Origin: Hyperoplus lanceolatus
Taxonomy: Eukaryota > Chordata > Actinopteri > Uranoscopiformes > Ammodytidae
NCBI GenBank assembly: GCA_026929865.2
Contig: CM049404.1
Coordinates: 26,132,001 to 26,196,000 of the forward strand
Reading direction: 5' to 3'
Length of the DNA: 64,000 bases
Shown: in pieces, positions 13,251 to 28,952 of the stretch
Numbering within the stretch: the stretch's first letter is position 1
How the letters are laid out: every line of letters starts with the position of its first letter
The notes under the pieces: model-generated
Seen by the model: only the letters and a program-made list of their open reading frames with translations
Databases searched by the model: none
Told to the model about the DNA's origin: nothing
Position numbers and translations under genes: made by a program

Positions 13251-13837
13251 AACTCCAACATATTTTGTCCTGGAAACGAGTTTATAACAAGCTATGGTAT
13301 CACTTTGCCATAAAAGCAGCAGCAGCAGGTCACACGGACGTAAATAGAGTGTACGTCCGCGTACGTGCGCGCTCCAATGTGGTGACGTATGTAACAACAT
13401 CCCCCCCCTTCCGCGCGTGTCCGCTGGTTTGTCTCTACAGCTGCCGGAGGAATTGGTAAAGTACCACTTACTAGACACTCAAAGTGACATATTTAAGGTC
13501 GACGAGGATTTATTAACTAGCGCTTCACACCAAAGGGAAGCCAGGAAGGATAAGTATCTTAAATTTTTTATTTATTAGAATAGCTTTTTTTTTTTTTTTT
13601 TTAGCGTCTCGAGGACACCGTGTAGGAGGAGCCAGCGGCGTGTTTCCGCTATCAGCAGGCCGAGAGAGGCAACACGGCGATCTGTGCAGCTCTACTGACA
13701 ATTACTGAATAGTGGAGGGACTGTTGTCAAAAGTTACTGCGGGACATTGTTCTAGTAAAGCCGGTTTAACCAGTGGGGGTCTACATCTGGAGAATCAGAA
13801 GAAAAGGGAGAGAGGAGTGTCAGCTGGACTGTCAGCG
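13060..13837. promoter_or_regulatory. Shared head-to-head promoter region, klhl12 / ptpn1
   Basis: klhl12 and ptpn1 diverge from this interval, which is richer in CpG than its surroundings. It contains CAG/GTT trinucleotide runs, a CCAAT motif at about 13374 and a T run at about 13579-13602. The last part (about 13600-13837) is probably ptpn1 5' UTR, with an in-frame stop just upstream of 13712. No TATA box was recognised for either gene. Confidence 0.5.
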
Positions 13838-19003
<5,166 letters not shown>

Positions 19004-21390
19004 TGTCTGTCCTTCCTCCTCCCTGATGCTGCAGAGTGGACTAGGCTGGCCCTGCCGTCAGCCTGCTTTGACTCTGGGTTTACTCTGCCAGTGAGTGGAT
19101 TACTTGGACTTGAGCAGATTCAGGTTCACTCGTTTATATTTCAAAATGCAGCGTGCAAAGATTTTGGCCGGCTGAGAATATCAGGCTGCCGATTCCTTAT
19201 CACCAACCCAAACGTTATGTTTCATTAACTCATCTTGGATGCTCAGGGCCTCAGTTCTTCAGGTTTTAACATCCCAAATAACGTGTGCCTACTTAAACAC
19301 AAGACTCGCCACCAGACAATACATGTCCCGGTCTGTAGAGGAGAAGAGTTTTGTTTCAGCTCCCCTGCTCTGTTGAACCAGGAAAAAGCCCCACCCTCTC
19401 TTATTTACCAAATGCATGTGTTCTTCCATTTCATCCCTGCCTAAGGTGTCTGTTAGGATTTCGTTATCTTCTGTTACCATGAAATAGATCAGAAGTTATA
19501 GAGCCAGATTTTTTTGACCAGCCTGTCTGAAAATATGCCAGTAAGGAAGACACTGACACTTTAAAAAAAATATTTTTGTTGTTGTTTTGTTATTGGTCAA
19601 TTTTCAAAACTACAGTAAGATGAAGTGTGTGAACGTAAGAGGGAAGCGAGCCTGTGCCCACTAGATGAGTGTGGACATTGAATTATGTGGCCTGAGTTTG
19701 GCTATTTGAGTATGTATGTATGTGTGTGTGTGCCTGTGTATATACATTTATGCGAGTGGTATTAAGTGGAGCTACTGATTCTTGAGTTACATCGAGAAAT
19801 ATTATAACGTAACATTTCCATTGTGTCAAAAGTGAGATGAAGACTAGGTTGCCTCCTAGTAACTTATTTCTTCTATGTTTTCTCCTTGGCGGCTCCATAG
19901 TAACACAGAAGTCTTTTTTATTTCCTAAAAACAAAATGGTGCAGGGACAAGATGCCATGTCTCGTTCTCCATACACCTAACATTCTCCGATTAAAGGCGG
20001 AGTCAGTGTTTCTGTAGAATGCTTGTTGTCCGAATTACTTTTTGTCAAAATCAGTGAATATCTCATTATCCGCTACCGGTCTGTACTGTGTTTTCATAAA
20101 AAAAACTTTGTTAATACACAGACTAGGCTCTGAAAACGGGTATGTAAACAAGTGGCTCAGACTGACTCAACGTAGCTAACAGCAACATTGCTATCGATAC
20201 ACTAAGCTACTGATCGCCTTATACTTTGGCTTTGATTAATATTTGGCTTCAACAACTATTTAAATACTGACCGGCTTAATGTCACACTTACTGCTACCTG
20301 TATTTATGTAGCATTAAATCTTAGCCTATATCAAAAGCATTTTTGCGAACCATGGCGTGACCCTTTGTATACATAGGCTACATGTTTACAGAGTCTAGGC
20401 TGCGTATTAACACCAGATTTTTTTTCAGCGCACACACAGAATGGACAGGTATTTGATCATGAAGAGATATTCACTGATTTTGACAAAGTGATTTTGACAA
20501 CAAGCATTCTCCAGTATCGCTGACTGCACCTTTTACATTAGATGTTGTAATATGTCTTTTTACTGAGTTCCTGATAGGGAGGACATGTTTTCAGTCACAG
20601 TGGATATAAATGTGAGGATGTTTTTCATCTGTAACAGAAACCTGAACAAACCTGATACACGTGGTAAAGTAATGCGTGTTCAGTCAGCGGAGTTACACAC
20701 AGGAATGCCAGCCTAACGAGACGCAGCATAGCTCACACACCCAACTCTTTTCTCCAGCAATACACACACTTAATAATGTGTCGCCCTTTTACGTTAACAA
20801 ACCCTCCAGTTTGAACAGGGAACCAGGGAATTTAAATGAACCAAAAAAAAACACCAGCACAGGAAAGAAAACAATACACTGTAGTGATGATCCGTTGCTT
20901 TATGCCGTGGCCCTGAGCTGGCAATATTGATTTGTATGATTTACATTTCGTTTCAGCATGCTGCATTTGTGAATCAACAGGTTTGTCCTAAGAAGAGATT
21001 AGCTAAGCTGCTAGCATTCAGTTTACCTTCGAGACTCAACAAAGTTCACTTGAGTCAGACGGCTGACCCTTTCTTTAGAATGTATTATGTCCTCTCCACG
21101 GACACACTTTTATTAGATATATAAATATATTTTTTCCAAATCAGGTGTCAGTGTGCTGATTTTTTTTCCTACGTTAACATTATTAAACTCAGCACCTGTG
21201 CAGCCATTGCACCAGATTGTCCTGTTTTTCTCTACTTATGCTGAACTCAAAAACATGTATTTTTTTATTTACAATTGTTGTTTTCCTTTTTTTTTTAATA
21301 ATAAAAAAAAGTCTACTGTTGATTTTGTTCTGGTTTTTAGAACGGATTCATATCTTTAACCTCATTTTAACTCCTGATCAATGAATAAAA
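19004..21390 (+). other. ptpn1: ptpn1 3' untranslated region (inferred)
   Basis: Follows the ptpn1 stop. Candidate poly(A) signals are AATAAA at about 21384 and 21591. It contains a Harbinger-type MITE at 19994-20532, so part of the message tail may be repeat-derived. The end point is a guess without transcript data. Confidence 0.4.
19994..20532. mobile_element. Harbinger-type MITE downstream of ptpn1
   Basis: A 539-base element with terminal inverted repeats of roughly 70 bases: AAGGCGGAGTCAGTG... on the left and the reverse complement of ...CTGACTGCACCTT on the right, both containing GAATGCTTGTTGTC and TTGTCAAAATCAGTGA. It is flanked by TTA on both sides (19991-19993 and 20533-20535). A 3-base TTA duplication is typical of PIF/Harbinger. 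No coding capacity. A related copy lies at 62211-62485. Confidence 0.8.
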
Positions 21391-21693
21391 GTTTTCACAT
21401 GGTTGTTTTTAAATGTCATTGTGGGGTCCATGATATGAATAGAAAAGTCTAATGTGTCTCACGATTCTAGAGAAAGTTGTATTGAGTTTATTTTTCTGTG
21501 ACCTCAATGAGTAGATTTTAACTCCTGAACCCTCTTCAAATGGCTTGTCCACTTATGCATCACAAGTCGCTTTTAATCAGAAATATTACAATAAATGAGT
21601 CACATCTAATGGAAAAACCCTCCATAGTCACAAGCCCCATGATTCCAAATCATTAAAATATATGTATTATTTTAATAGATGTTGCAACCAGCC

Positions 21694-22196
21694 TGTAGTG
21701 AAGAGGAGGTTCTACTGGAGCCACAAACCACCAGGAAACAAGGGTTTAATTTACTTGACTTTATTTTGCAAGTAAAGTTATTTTGTGTTGATTGTCATGA
21801 TGATTGCCATGATGATTGCCATGGTTCTAAACAGAAAGAAAGATGGATTATGATATCTCTAGTGACAAACATAAAGATGGCCTTTAAATCATATGAAATA
21901 CTTACAAATTTCAGTACTTCAAACATAACTTAACGAGTAAAGATTAGCCAATAAACTATCACAATCATATATCAAACTAACAATAATCCAATAAGTAAAA
22001 AGGTAATTTACATTGAATGATAAATCAAAAGACACACGGCAAACATCTTCACACACTCACTTGTGGTGAGGATGTGGTGTGAACAAAGGGAGAAGGCCTC
22101 ACTAGGCCTCTATTTATTGTGGGAGGAGCAATCAATTATCCAGAATCACCACTTGGTGTCTCTTGTGGAGGTGAGGTGAAGCTGCAGTTTCTAACA
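21694..22196 (-). repeat. 3' LTR of the BEL/Pao element
   Basis: 503 bases, TG...CA ends when read on the plus strand (TGTAGTGAAGAGG ... TTTCTAACA). It contains a 12-base tandem unit (ATGATTGCCATG, two copies) near 21800. Confidence 0.93.
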
Positions 22197-22208
22197 GCCA
22201 CCCCCGGA
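22197..22208 (-). other. Polypurine tract of the BEL/Pao element
   Basis: The minus strand reads CCGGGGGTGGC immediately before the 3' LTR. A purine-rich run in this place primes plus-strand synthesis in LTR elements. Confidence 0.5.
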
Positions 22209-22227
22209 TTTGTGCAGCAAATGCGTG

Positions 22228-23280
22228 TCATTTTGTTTCTTCGTCGGTGATTTCTGGGAGTGGGATTAATCTTGAAACAGGGCGTATGTATGCTCGGCCT
22301 TTAAGGATGACCTTAGCACTGCGCACCCTTCCATCCTTACCAGGGTAGGTTTCAGATATCCTTCCAATGGGCCAAGATGCTCGAGGATATTGGGGGTCAA
22401 CTACCATCACCACCTGACCTGACTCCATGTTCCCCTTGTCAGTTTCCCATTTCTGCCTGGTTTGAAGGTTTGGAAGGTAATGACGAATAAAGGCTGTCCA
22501 GAAATGGTCTGCTAAGATCTGGCTGTGGCGCCATCTCCTCCTGCCAAGGAGGTCACTTTCACAGTAGATTGCCTGAGGAAGAGAGGAGTCGGGCCGCCCC
22601 ATCAGCAACATATTTGGTGTGACAGGGTCTGGGTCAGCAAGGTCCGAGGAGATGTATCCGAGAGGTTTTGAGTTCAGAATACCTTCTACTTCAACCATGA
22701 CTGTGTGTAGGACTGTCTCCGTTGTTGGTTGGTTTCCTACTGCAACATGGAGGGCCATTTTAATTGATTTTATCTCTCGTTCCCAGCTTCCGCCAAAATG
22801 TGGGGCAGATGGAGGATTGAATTGAAAGTTCACCTGTGTGTGGGCCAATTGCTGCTTCAAATCCGGTGCCATGGCCTGGAAGGCATTTTGCAGCTCTACC
22901 TCTCCTGCTCTGAAATTAGTCCCACAGTCAGAGAGGAGTTCAAAGGGTTTTCCTCTACGTGAAACAAATCTCCTGAAGGCCATCAGGAAGGTATCCGCAT
23001 CCATACTGTCAAGCAGCTCGATATGTATGCAGCGAGTTGTCAAGCATTTGAATAGAATGCCCCACCTTTTTTCAGAGCGCCGACCTACTTTAACTGTGAA
23101 AGGCCCAAAACAGTCCATGCCTGTGGACCAGAAGGCGGGCTTAGACAATCTAAGGCGGGCTGGAGGAAGGTCTGCCATTTTGGGAATGACTGGATTGGCT
23201 CTCCATCTTTGACAGTCTAGACACTGGTGCTGATGCTGTCGTATGGCCTGGCGACCACGCAGAATCCAGTATCTGCGTCT
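22228..23280 (-). pseudogene. BEL/Pao integrase region (fossil)
   Basis: Approximate extent. Contains the H2C2-type zinc site tail (CLDCQRW), the DDE core (GMDCFGPF, LLSDCGTNF, SWEREIKSIK) and the C-terminal DUF5641-type segment (GQVVMVVDP) usual for BEL/Pao integrases. Confidence 0.85.
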
Positions 23281-23299
23281 CATTTCGCCCCCAGGACAC

Positions 23300-25300
23300 G
23301 CTCAGAGCCTGGGTGGAGCAGTTTCTCATCATAATGCTTGATAATGAGTTTGGTTAGGGGATGTTTTGGATCCAATACAATTGGATGGATATTTTCATAG
23401 TCAAGTGTCTCCACTCTTCGAAGTCGACCTCCAACTCTGATGAGACCAGTATCAGAGTCATATTCAGGAGACAGGGGGAGTAATTTGCTACTCTTTGGTA
23501 TGGCCTTATCAGCTTTGAGGGCATTGAATTCCTCAGGGAAGCTCTCCACTTGGGCCCTTTGCAGCAGATGCCTTTCTGAGCTAATGTAGCATTGTGCTGG
23601 ATTTGAGTTGTGATTTGCCGCCCCGTATAAGGTATTCTTTGTTTCATGTATCAGATCATCCCAGTTGCTGAACTTCTTCGGATCTGGGAGGTTTGAGATA
23701 TCCGACATCACTATGCCACAGAATATGGTTTTCCTGAGTTCCTCAACAGGCTCTGATTCAGGTGGCGCGCATGGATTGGCAGGCCAGCAGTTGCTGCTCA
23801 GCAAAAGGAATGGAGGGCCTTGACTCCATCTGTGGCGCTGAGAAAGCTCCAGGAGGGTTTTCCCACGGGTTATGTCATCAACTGGATTATTCTTTGTGTC
23901 AACATACCTCCAGTTATTTGTGTCAGTCAGAGTTTGAATCTCAGCTATTCTTGTTCCAACAAATACCTTGTAGCGACAGGATTCTGATGTTAACCACGTA
24001 AGGACTGTTGTGGAGTCTGTCCAGAGGGTCACTGACTGTATTGGGATGGTGAGTTCAGAGCTGAGAAGGTTAGCCAGCTGGGCACCAGATAGGGCTGCAC
24101 AAAGTTCAAGGCGAGGGATAGATAGCTGGCGTTTAGGGGCTATGCGAGACCTGGCCATGATGAAAACTACATGATTGTCATTATGCTCGTCTTTGATCTG
24201 AAGGTAGGCCACAGCACCATACACACGCTCAGAGGCATCACAGAATACATGCATATGGGATTCTGAGGTGGCTGTGTCATTATTAAGGGGCAGATAACAG
24301 CGAGGAAAGTGAATGTCAGGAAGATTTTGCAGTTCCAACTCCCATGCTTGCCATTTTTCCAACAGACTATCTGGTTTGATGATGTTATCCCATTCTCTCT
24401 CCTGCTTCCATAGATCCTGCACCAGGATCTTTGCACGGGCTGTGAAAGGGGCCAGATAGCCCAGAGGATCGTATTGACTTGCCAGCACCTTATATACATT
24501 TCTCATTGTTGGCTGATGGTAAATGATGGATCGGTTCTTGTAACCCAGCATGTCTGTGGAGCAGTTCCATTGGAGGCCTAGTGTCAGCTCTTTGGGGTCT
24601 CCATTTCCTGAGAGCCACATTTCACTAGCTTTGGACCTTGCATCTAGTGGGAGAGGCTGTATTACAGCTGGAACATTACTTGCCCATTGTCTGATGTCAA
24701 ACCCACCGTCAGCAAGCAGAGGTCTCATTTTGTCAATGAGGGACTTTGCCTCATGAGAGGAAGGAAAGCTTTGGAGGCAGTTATCGACATAAAAACAGTG
24801 TTGGACAGATTGAAAAACCTCCTCATTTCCATCACGGTTGTCTTTGACATGTTTGTGAACTGCATAGGTGGCACAGCATGGGCTACAGGTTGTTCCGAAT
24901 GGCAAGACTTGCCATTCATAAACACAGGGCTCCTGTTTTGGCTGCATCCCTCTCCATATGAAACGCAGTAGAGGCCTATCCTCTTTCAAAAGGCGTACTT
25001 GGTGGAACATGCCTTTGATGTCACCGCACACTGCAATGGTGTGCTGTCTAAATCTGAGCAGGACTCCGAGTAGAGAGGGGCCCAATGTAGGTCCAGGTAG
25101 GAGACATTTGTTTAGGCTTTGTCCCATATATTCAAAGGAGCAATCATATACAACTCTGTATTTGTTGTTGTGTTCAACAATGTGATGTGGGAAATACCAG
25201 GTTTCCTGTGGCTGGCTCACCTGCTCGATTGGAATTATTTGGACATAGCCAGACTGCACAAGCTTATTCAGTTCCTCTTCGTATATGTCAGAGTTTGGGA
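23300..25300 (-). pseudogene. BEL/Pao reverse transcriptase and RNase H region (fossil)
   Basis: Approximate extent. Contains YRVVYDCS, GDIKGMFHQV and CFYVDNCL reverse transcriptase motifs, then a Pao-type (A17) linker, an RNase H segment with FCDASE and LWTDSTTVL, and the histidine-rich entry to integrase. Confidence 0.85.
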
Positions 25301-25349
25301 TCTTTGGACAGATGTCTTTCTGTAGCATAGAGACGGGGCAGAACAGCTT

Positions 25350-26150
25350 CCTTTGGGGCTTTAAGGACAGGACCGTTGGGAGCTCGTAGCAGTGGAGTGG
25401 CGTAACGCATTACACCGTCTATCTCTACTCTAGTAGTCTTAGAATGGAGTAAATCAAGGGCCAGCTTGTCTTGCTTTGACCTTGTTGCTGTCCTTTCATT
25501 TACATAGGGAAAGGTGTCAATTTGCCACAGCCGTTCAACATTCCTGAGCAGTTCACTCTTGAAGCAGGTAACAGTGGGAGATAGAGCATGTTGGGTTTGG
25601 ATTAAGTTGGCTGGCCCTTGGAGGGCCCAACCAAGCCTGGTATGTACTGCCAATGGGCCTCCAGGTGGCCCCATGAGTACCGGCTCTGTTGCTGTAATTA
25701 GATGGGCAAAGTCTGAACCAATGAGGACAAGAGGGCATACCATATCAATTGGCTGTATTGGGATTCCTCTGAGATGGTGATACTGCTCTTGTAATTGCTT
25801 CACAGGGTATGTGTGTTCTGACAGTCCAAGAGTCTCTGCAGTGAATGCTCCATTGATAACATGCCTTTCGGTTGGACGATTGATAGAGGATATTTCAAAG
25901 GATACAGATGCTCCATTCACTTGCACTATATCCTGTCTCACTGTACGAAGGGAGATGGTTTCAGGGGTAGCTGTGAGGCCCAAACATTGGACAGCTTGGG
26001 GGAGCACAATAGATCTATCTGCACCGTCATCAAGGACTGCATGAGTTACAAGGGTTCTTTCTCCATTGTGGAGACATACGTTAACAACTTTCAGCATGAC
26101 TTTATGGCAGCGATTGGGTTTGTCCATGTAAAGGAGCTCTGAGGGGGAGG
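25350..26150 (-). pseudogene. BEL/Pao protease region (fossil)
   Basis: Approximate extent. Retropepsin-like segment with the active-site context VLDDGADRS, followed by the flap region and a linker into reverse transcriptase. BEL/Pao proteases (DUF1758 type) carry this motif. Confidence 0.75.
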
Positions 26151-28391
26151 ATGTTAGCATCACTGTGGCTGATTTGCTTGTGATTGCATCATGGAGAATA
26201 GTCAGGTGGAGCTCATTACAGGTGTTACATGGCTTCTTTAAGGTGCATTTATCCATTTTGTGTATTCTCCCACATTTGCCACATCTATCCTTCTCTTTGA
26301 GCCATTTCATAATGCAATTTCTGGATAGTTTTTTGAATTCTGAGCATGCGCCCAGAAAGTGATCTCTGACATTACAGTAGGGACAATAAGGCTTGGGCTT
26401 ATCAATATTTACCTTCTCTTTGGTGTAAGCCCTCTGTGTACTATCCATCCCAGATGTCGTGGACAGGTAGATGGAGGAGACTTGTCTGGAGGGTTGGCGT
26501 TCCTTTCCTATACGGTTGGGGTTCCTTTCTTGTTTGTGGAGCTCAACAGCTCTCTCTGATATGCGTTTTGCTCTCGACTTTGACTGTAGCCAAGTTGAAA
26601 GGTCAAGGAGGGAGTATGTTTGGTTTGCCTCTCCAGTCAGAATGCCACGATTGATGCAACGCTCCACAAATCCGTCTCTATACTGTACAGGTAATTTACT
26701 GATAAGTCTGTCAACATGGGACCCACACCTCAGCTCAGACCCATTAGGGCCCTCCACGGACAGCAACATTCCCACAAGAGCATGGACAGAAAGGGCAAAA
26801 TCATCAAAGGCCTCTACATCACCTATACGAATGATGGGGGAATTCAATATTGCACCAATTTCGCTCTGCACCAGCAGCCTTGGCTGACCATACTTCTCTT
26901 TAAGTGATCGTAGAGCGGTGGAATAAGGTCTGGTGTCATGCATGCAAGATCTGGCCAATTTATTTGCTCCTGGGTGCTGAAGATGGTCCAGTAGTACTTG
27001 ATATTTATACTGCTCAGTAAGATGGGGGTGATTATCAAGGAGGTTTTCAAGGGCCATTTTCAGCAGGGCAAACTCACTCTCTCGGCCACTCTTAAACACT
27101 GGAATTGAGGGCCTCGGCATTCCATACGCAGAGGCTATGAACAGCTCCATCATATTTGGGGTTGGACCATGTAAGTCAATAAATGGTGGCTGCTGGGATA
27201 ACATGGCTTGCACTGGTGGTAAATGGCTGAGAGTAGGCTGTTCAGGATTGGGCAGCGCTGCAGCACCATAAGGGGCCTGGACAGTGGCTGGAGGTGCAGT
27301 TCCATTAGATAAGGAAGAGGCTGTTACCTGGGAAGGTGCATGGTGACTGGTATAAGGTAAAGCCAGGGTAGACAATGTAGGGACAGGCAATGGTGCAGCT
27401 TGAACACTAGTGGCTACAGGGGGCAAAGAGGGAGCCTGGACAGGGGCTATGCTTTGCTGTAGTTGTTGAGGAAAAGGAAGGGTATGGGAGGCACTAGGTG
27501 CAATAGTAAGGCTAGGTTCAGGAAGCGGGGAAGTTACTGACAAATGAGAGTGAGATTCGACACCTACCATTCTTAAAGGGGCAGGAGTGCATATCCTGGA
27601 TGGAGGCAGATCGTAAAAGGAAGAGGTGGCTACATTACGATGAGGGGATGAGGTATCAGGGGCTCCGCCAGAGTGTTCATCGTCAGAGAGATTCTGTTGA
27701 ATGAAACTAGAGACCAGCTGGGCTGACTGAAGCTCTTGTTCTTTAATACGGATGCGTCGGTTCATGTCAACCTCTCTGGAAAGTCTCTCTCTCTTTGAGT
27801 GCATCTGCTTGCCTGTTCTGGGCAGCTCTGGCAGCTGCATCAATGGTTTTGAATTGCTCATCAAGCTCCTTGTTCTCTTGACTTTGTCTTTTAAGCTCCT
27901 CAAGCTCATCTCTCTTTTCCTTTTCTTTGAGAATGCTGGTTTGGAGATCACTCAAACTTGGGGCATGGTCACTTCCAGAGTGCCTACTAACTTGGGAGCC
28001 AACAGGGAGGCTAGGAGTTGACCTAGTAAAATAAGTCTTCTTGCTGCGGGAGTGACGTGACCTATGGGATTGTGCTAGCTGTTGCTGGGGCATTTGGATC
28101 CCATAGTATACTGGGGGCTGCCTATCTCTTTTAGGTCTAGCCCCTAGTACATGGCCAATTGACTTTGTGGGGGGTTGAGCTAATGCTTCACATGGTACTG
28201 ATGGCAAGGGAATTTGGTGTTCACCAAGGAAAGTAGGCAATACTGGGTTTGGTGGAAGGCTAGGATTTGTTTGGGGAGTAGGTATTAATAGCCCAGGTGG
28301 GCTGGGTTGAGTCTACTCCCAATTGGGATACATCCATCATGAACTCAGTAGAGGGCTCATCATCCATATCAATTAGTTTAGCTTCAGCCAT
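26150..28391 (-). pseudogene. BEL/Pao gag region (fossil)
   Basis: Approximate extent. The region starts at MAEAKLIDMDDEP, runs through a charged coiled-coil-like stretch, a long Pro/Ala-rich linker, and a capsid-like part, to a cluster of CxxC/His motifs (CPYCNVRDH, CGKCGRIHKMDKC) resembling a nucleocapsid zinc-binding region. It is treated as a relic because the element is broken. Confidence 0.8.
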
Positions 28392-28424
28392 TTTAGGTTA
28401 ATGTTGAGTGGTGTGGCTCAGTAC

Positions 28425-28441
28425 TCCGGCTCGAAGGACCA
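28425..28441 (-). other. Primer binding site matching tRNA-Tyr
   Basis: Two bases inside the 5' LTR the plus strand reads TCCGGCTCGAAGGACCA, which equals the 3' end of animal tRNA-Tyr including CCA. The minus strand is therefore complementary to that tRNA, the expected primer for minus-strand synthesis. Confidence 0.75.
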
Positions 28442-28443
28442 TT

Positions 28444-28947
28444 TGTAGTGAAGAGGAGGTTCTACTGGAGCCACAAACCACCAGGAAACAAGGGTTTAAT
28501 TTACTTGACTTTATTTTGCAAGTAAAGTTATTTTGTGTTGATTGTCATGATGATTGCCATGATGATTGCCATGATGATTGCCATGGTTCTAAACAGAAAG
28601 AAAGATGGATTATGATATCTCTAGTGACAAACATAAAGATGGCCTTTAAATCATATGAAATACTTAAACATTTCAGTACTTCAAACATAACTTAACGAGT
28701 AAAGATTAGCCAATAAACTATCACAATCATATATCAAACAAACAATAATCCAATAAGTAAAAAGGTAACTTACATTGAATGATAAATCTAAAGACACACG
28801 GCAAACATCTTCACACACTCACTTGTGGTGTGAACAAAGGGAGAAGGCCTCACTAGGCCTCTATTTATAGTGGGAGGAGCAATCAATTATCCAGAATCAC
28901 CACTTGGTGTCTCTTGTGGAGGTGAGGTGAAGCTGCAGTTTCTAACA
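28444..28947 (-). repeat. 5' LTR of the BEL/Pao element
   Basis: 504 bases, about 99 percent identical to the other LTR apart from one extra copy of the 12-base unit near 28560 and one missing 12-base segment near 28828. It should hold the promoter of the element. Confidence 0.93.
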
Positions 28948-28952
28948 CAGCC

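Larger units (their letters stand above)
21694..28947 (-). mobile_element. BEL/Pao LTR retrotransposon, recent, coding region broken
   Basis: A 7.25-kb element on the minus strand: LTR, tRNA primer site, gag, protease, reverse transcriptase/RNase H, integrase, polypurine tract, LTR. A perfect 5-base target duplication CAGCC flanks it (21689-21693 and 28948-28952), as expected for BEL/Pao. The pol order with integrase last and the C-terminal chromodomain-less tail are of BEL/Pao type, and the reverse transcriptase has the YVDN variant of the catalytic box. The two LTRs differ by about six substitutions and two 12-base repeat-unit changes (about 1.2 percent), so insertion was recent, probably within a few million years. 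The frame is interrupted about three or four times, so this copy looks unable to move by itself. Confidence 0.93.

Noticed and set aside
13712-13837. In-frame open extension upstream of the ptpn1 ATG (starts at GTG)
   Set aside because: No ATG, a stop lies just upstream, and PTP1B orthologues begin at the ME(A/M)E methionine.
26471-26887. 138-codon plus-strand frame
   Set aside because: Antisense within the BEL/Pao element.
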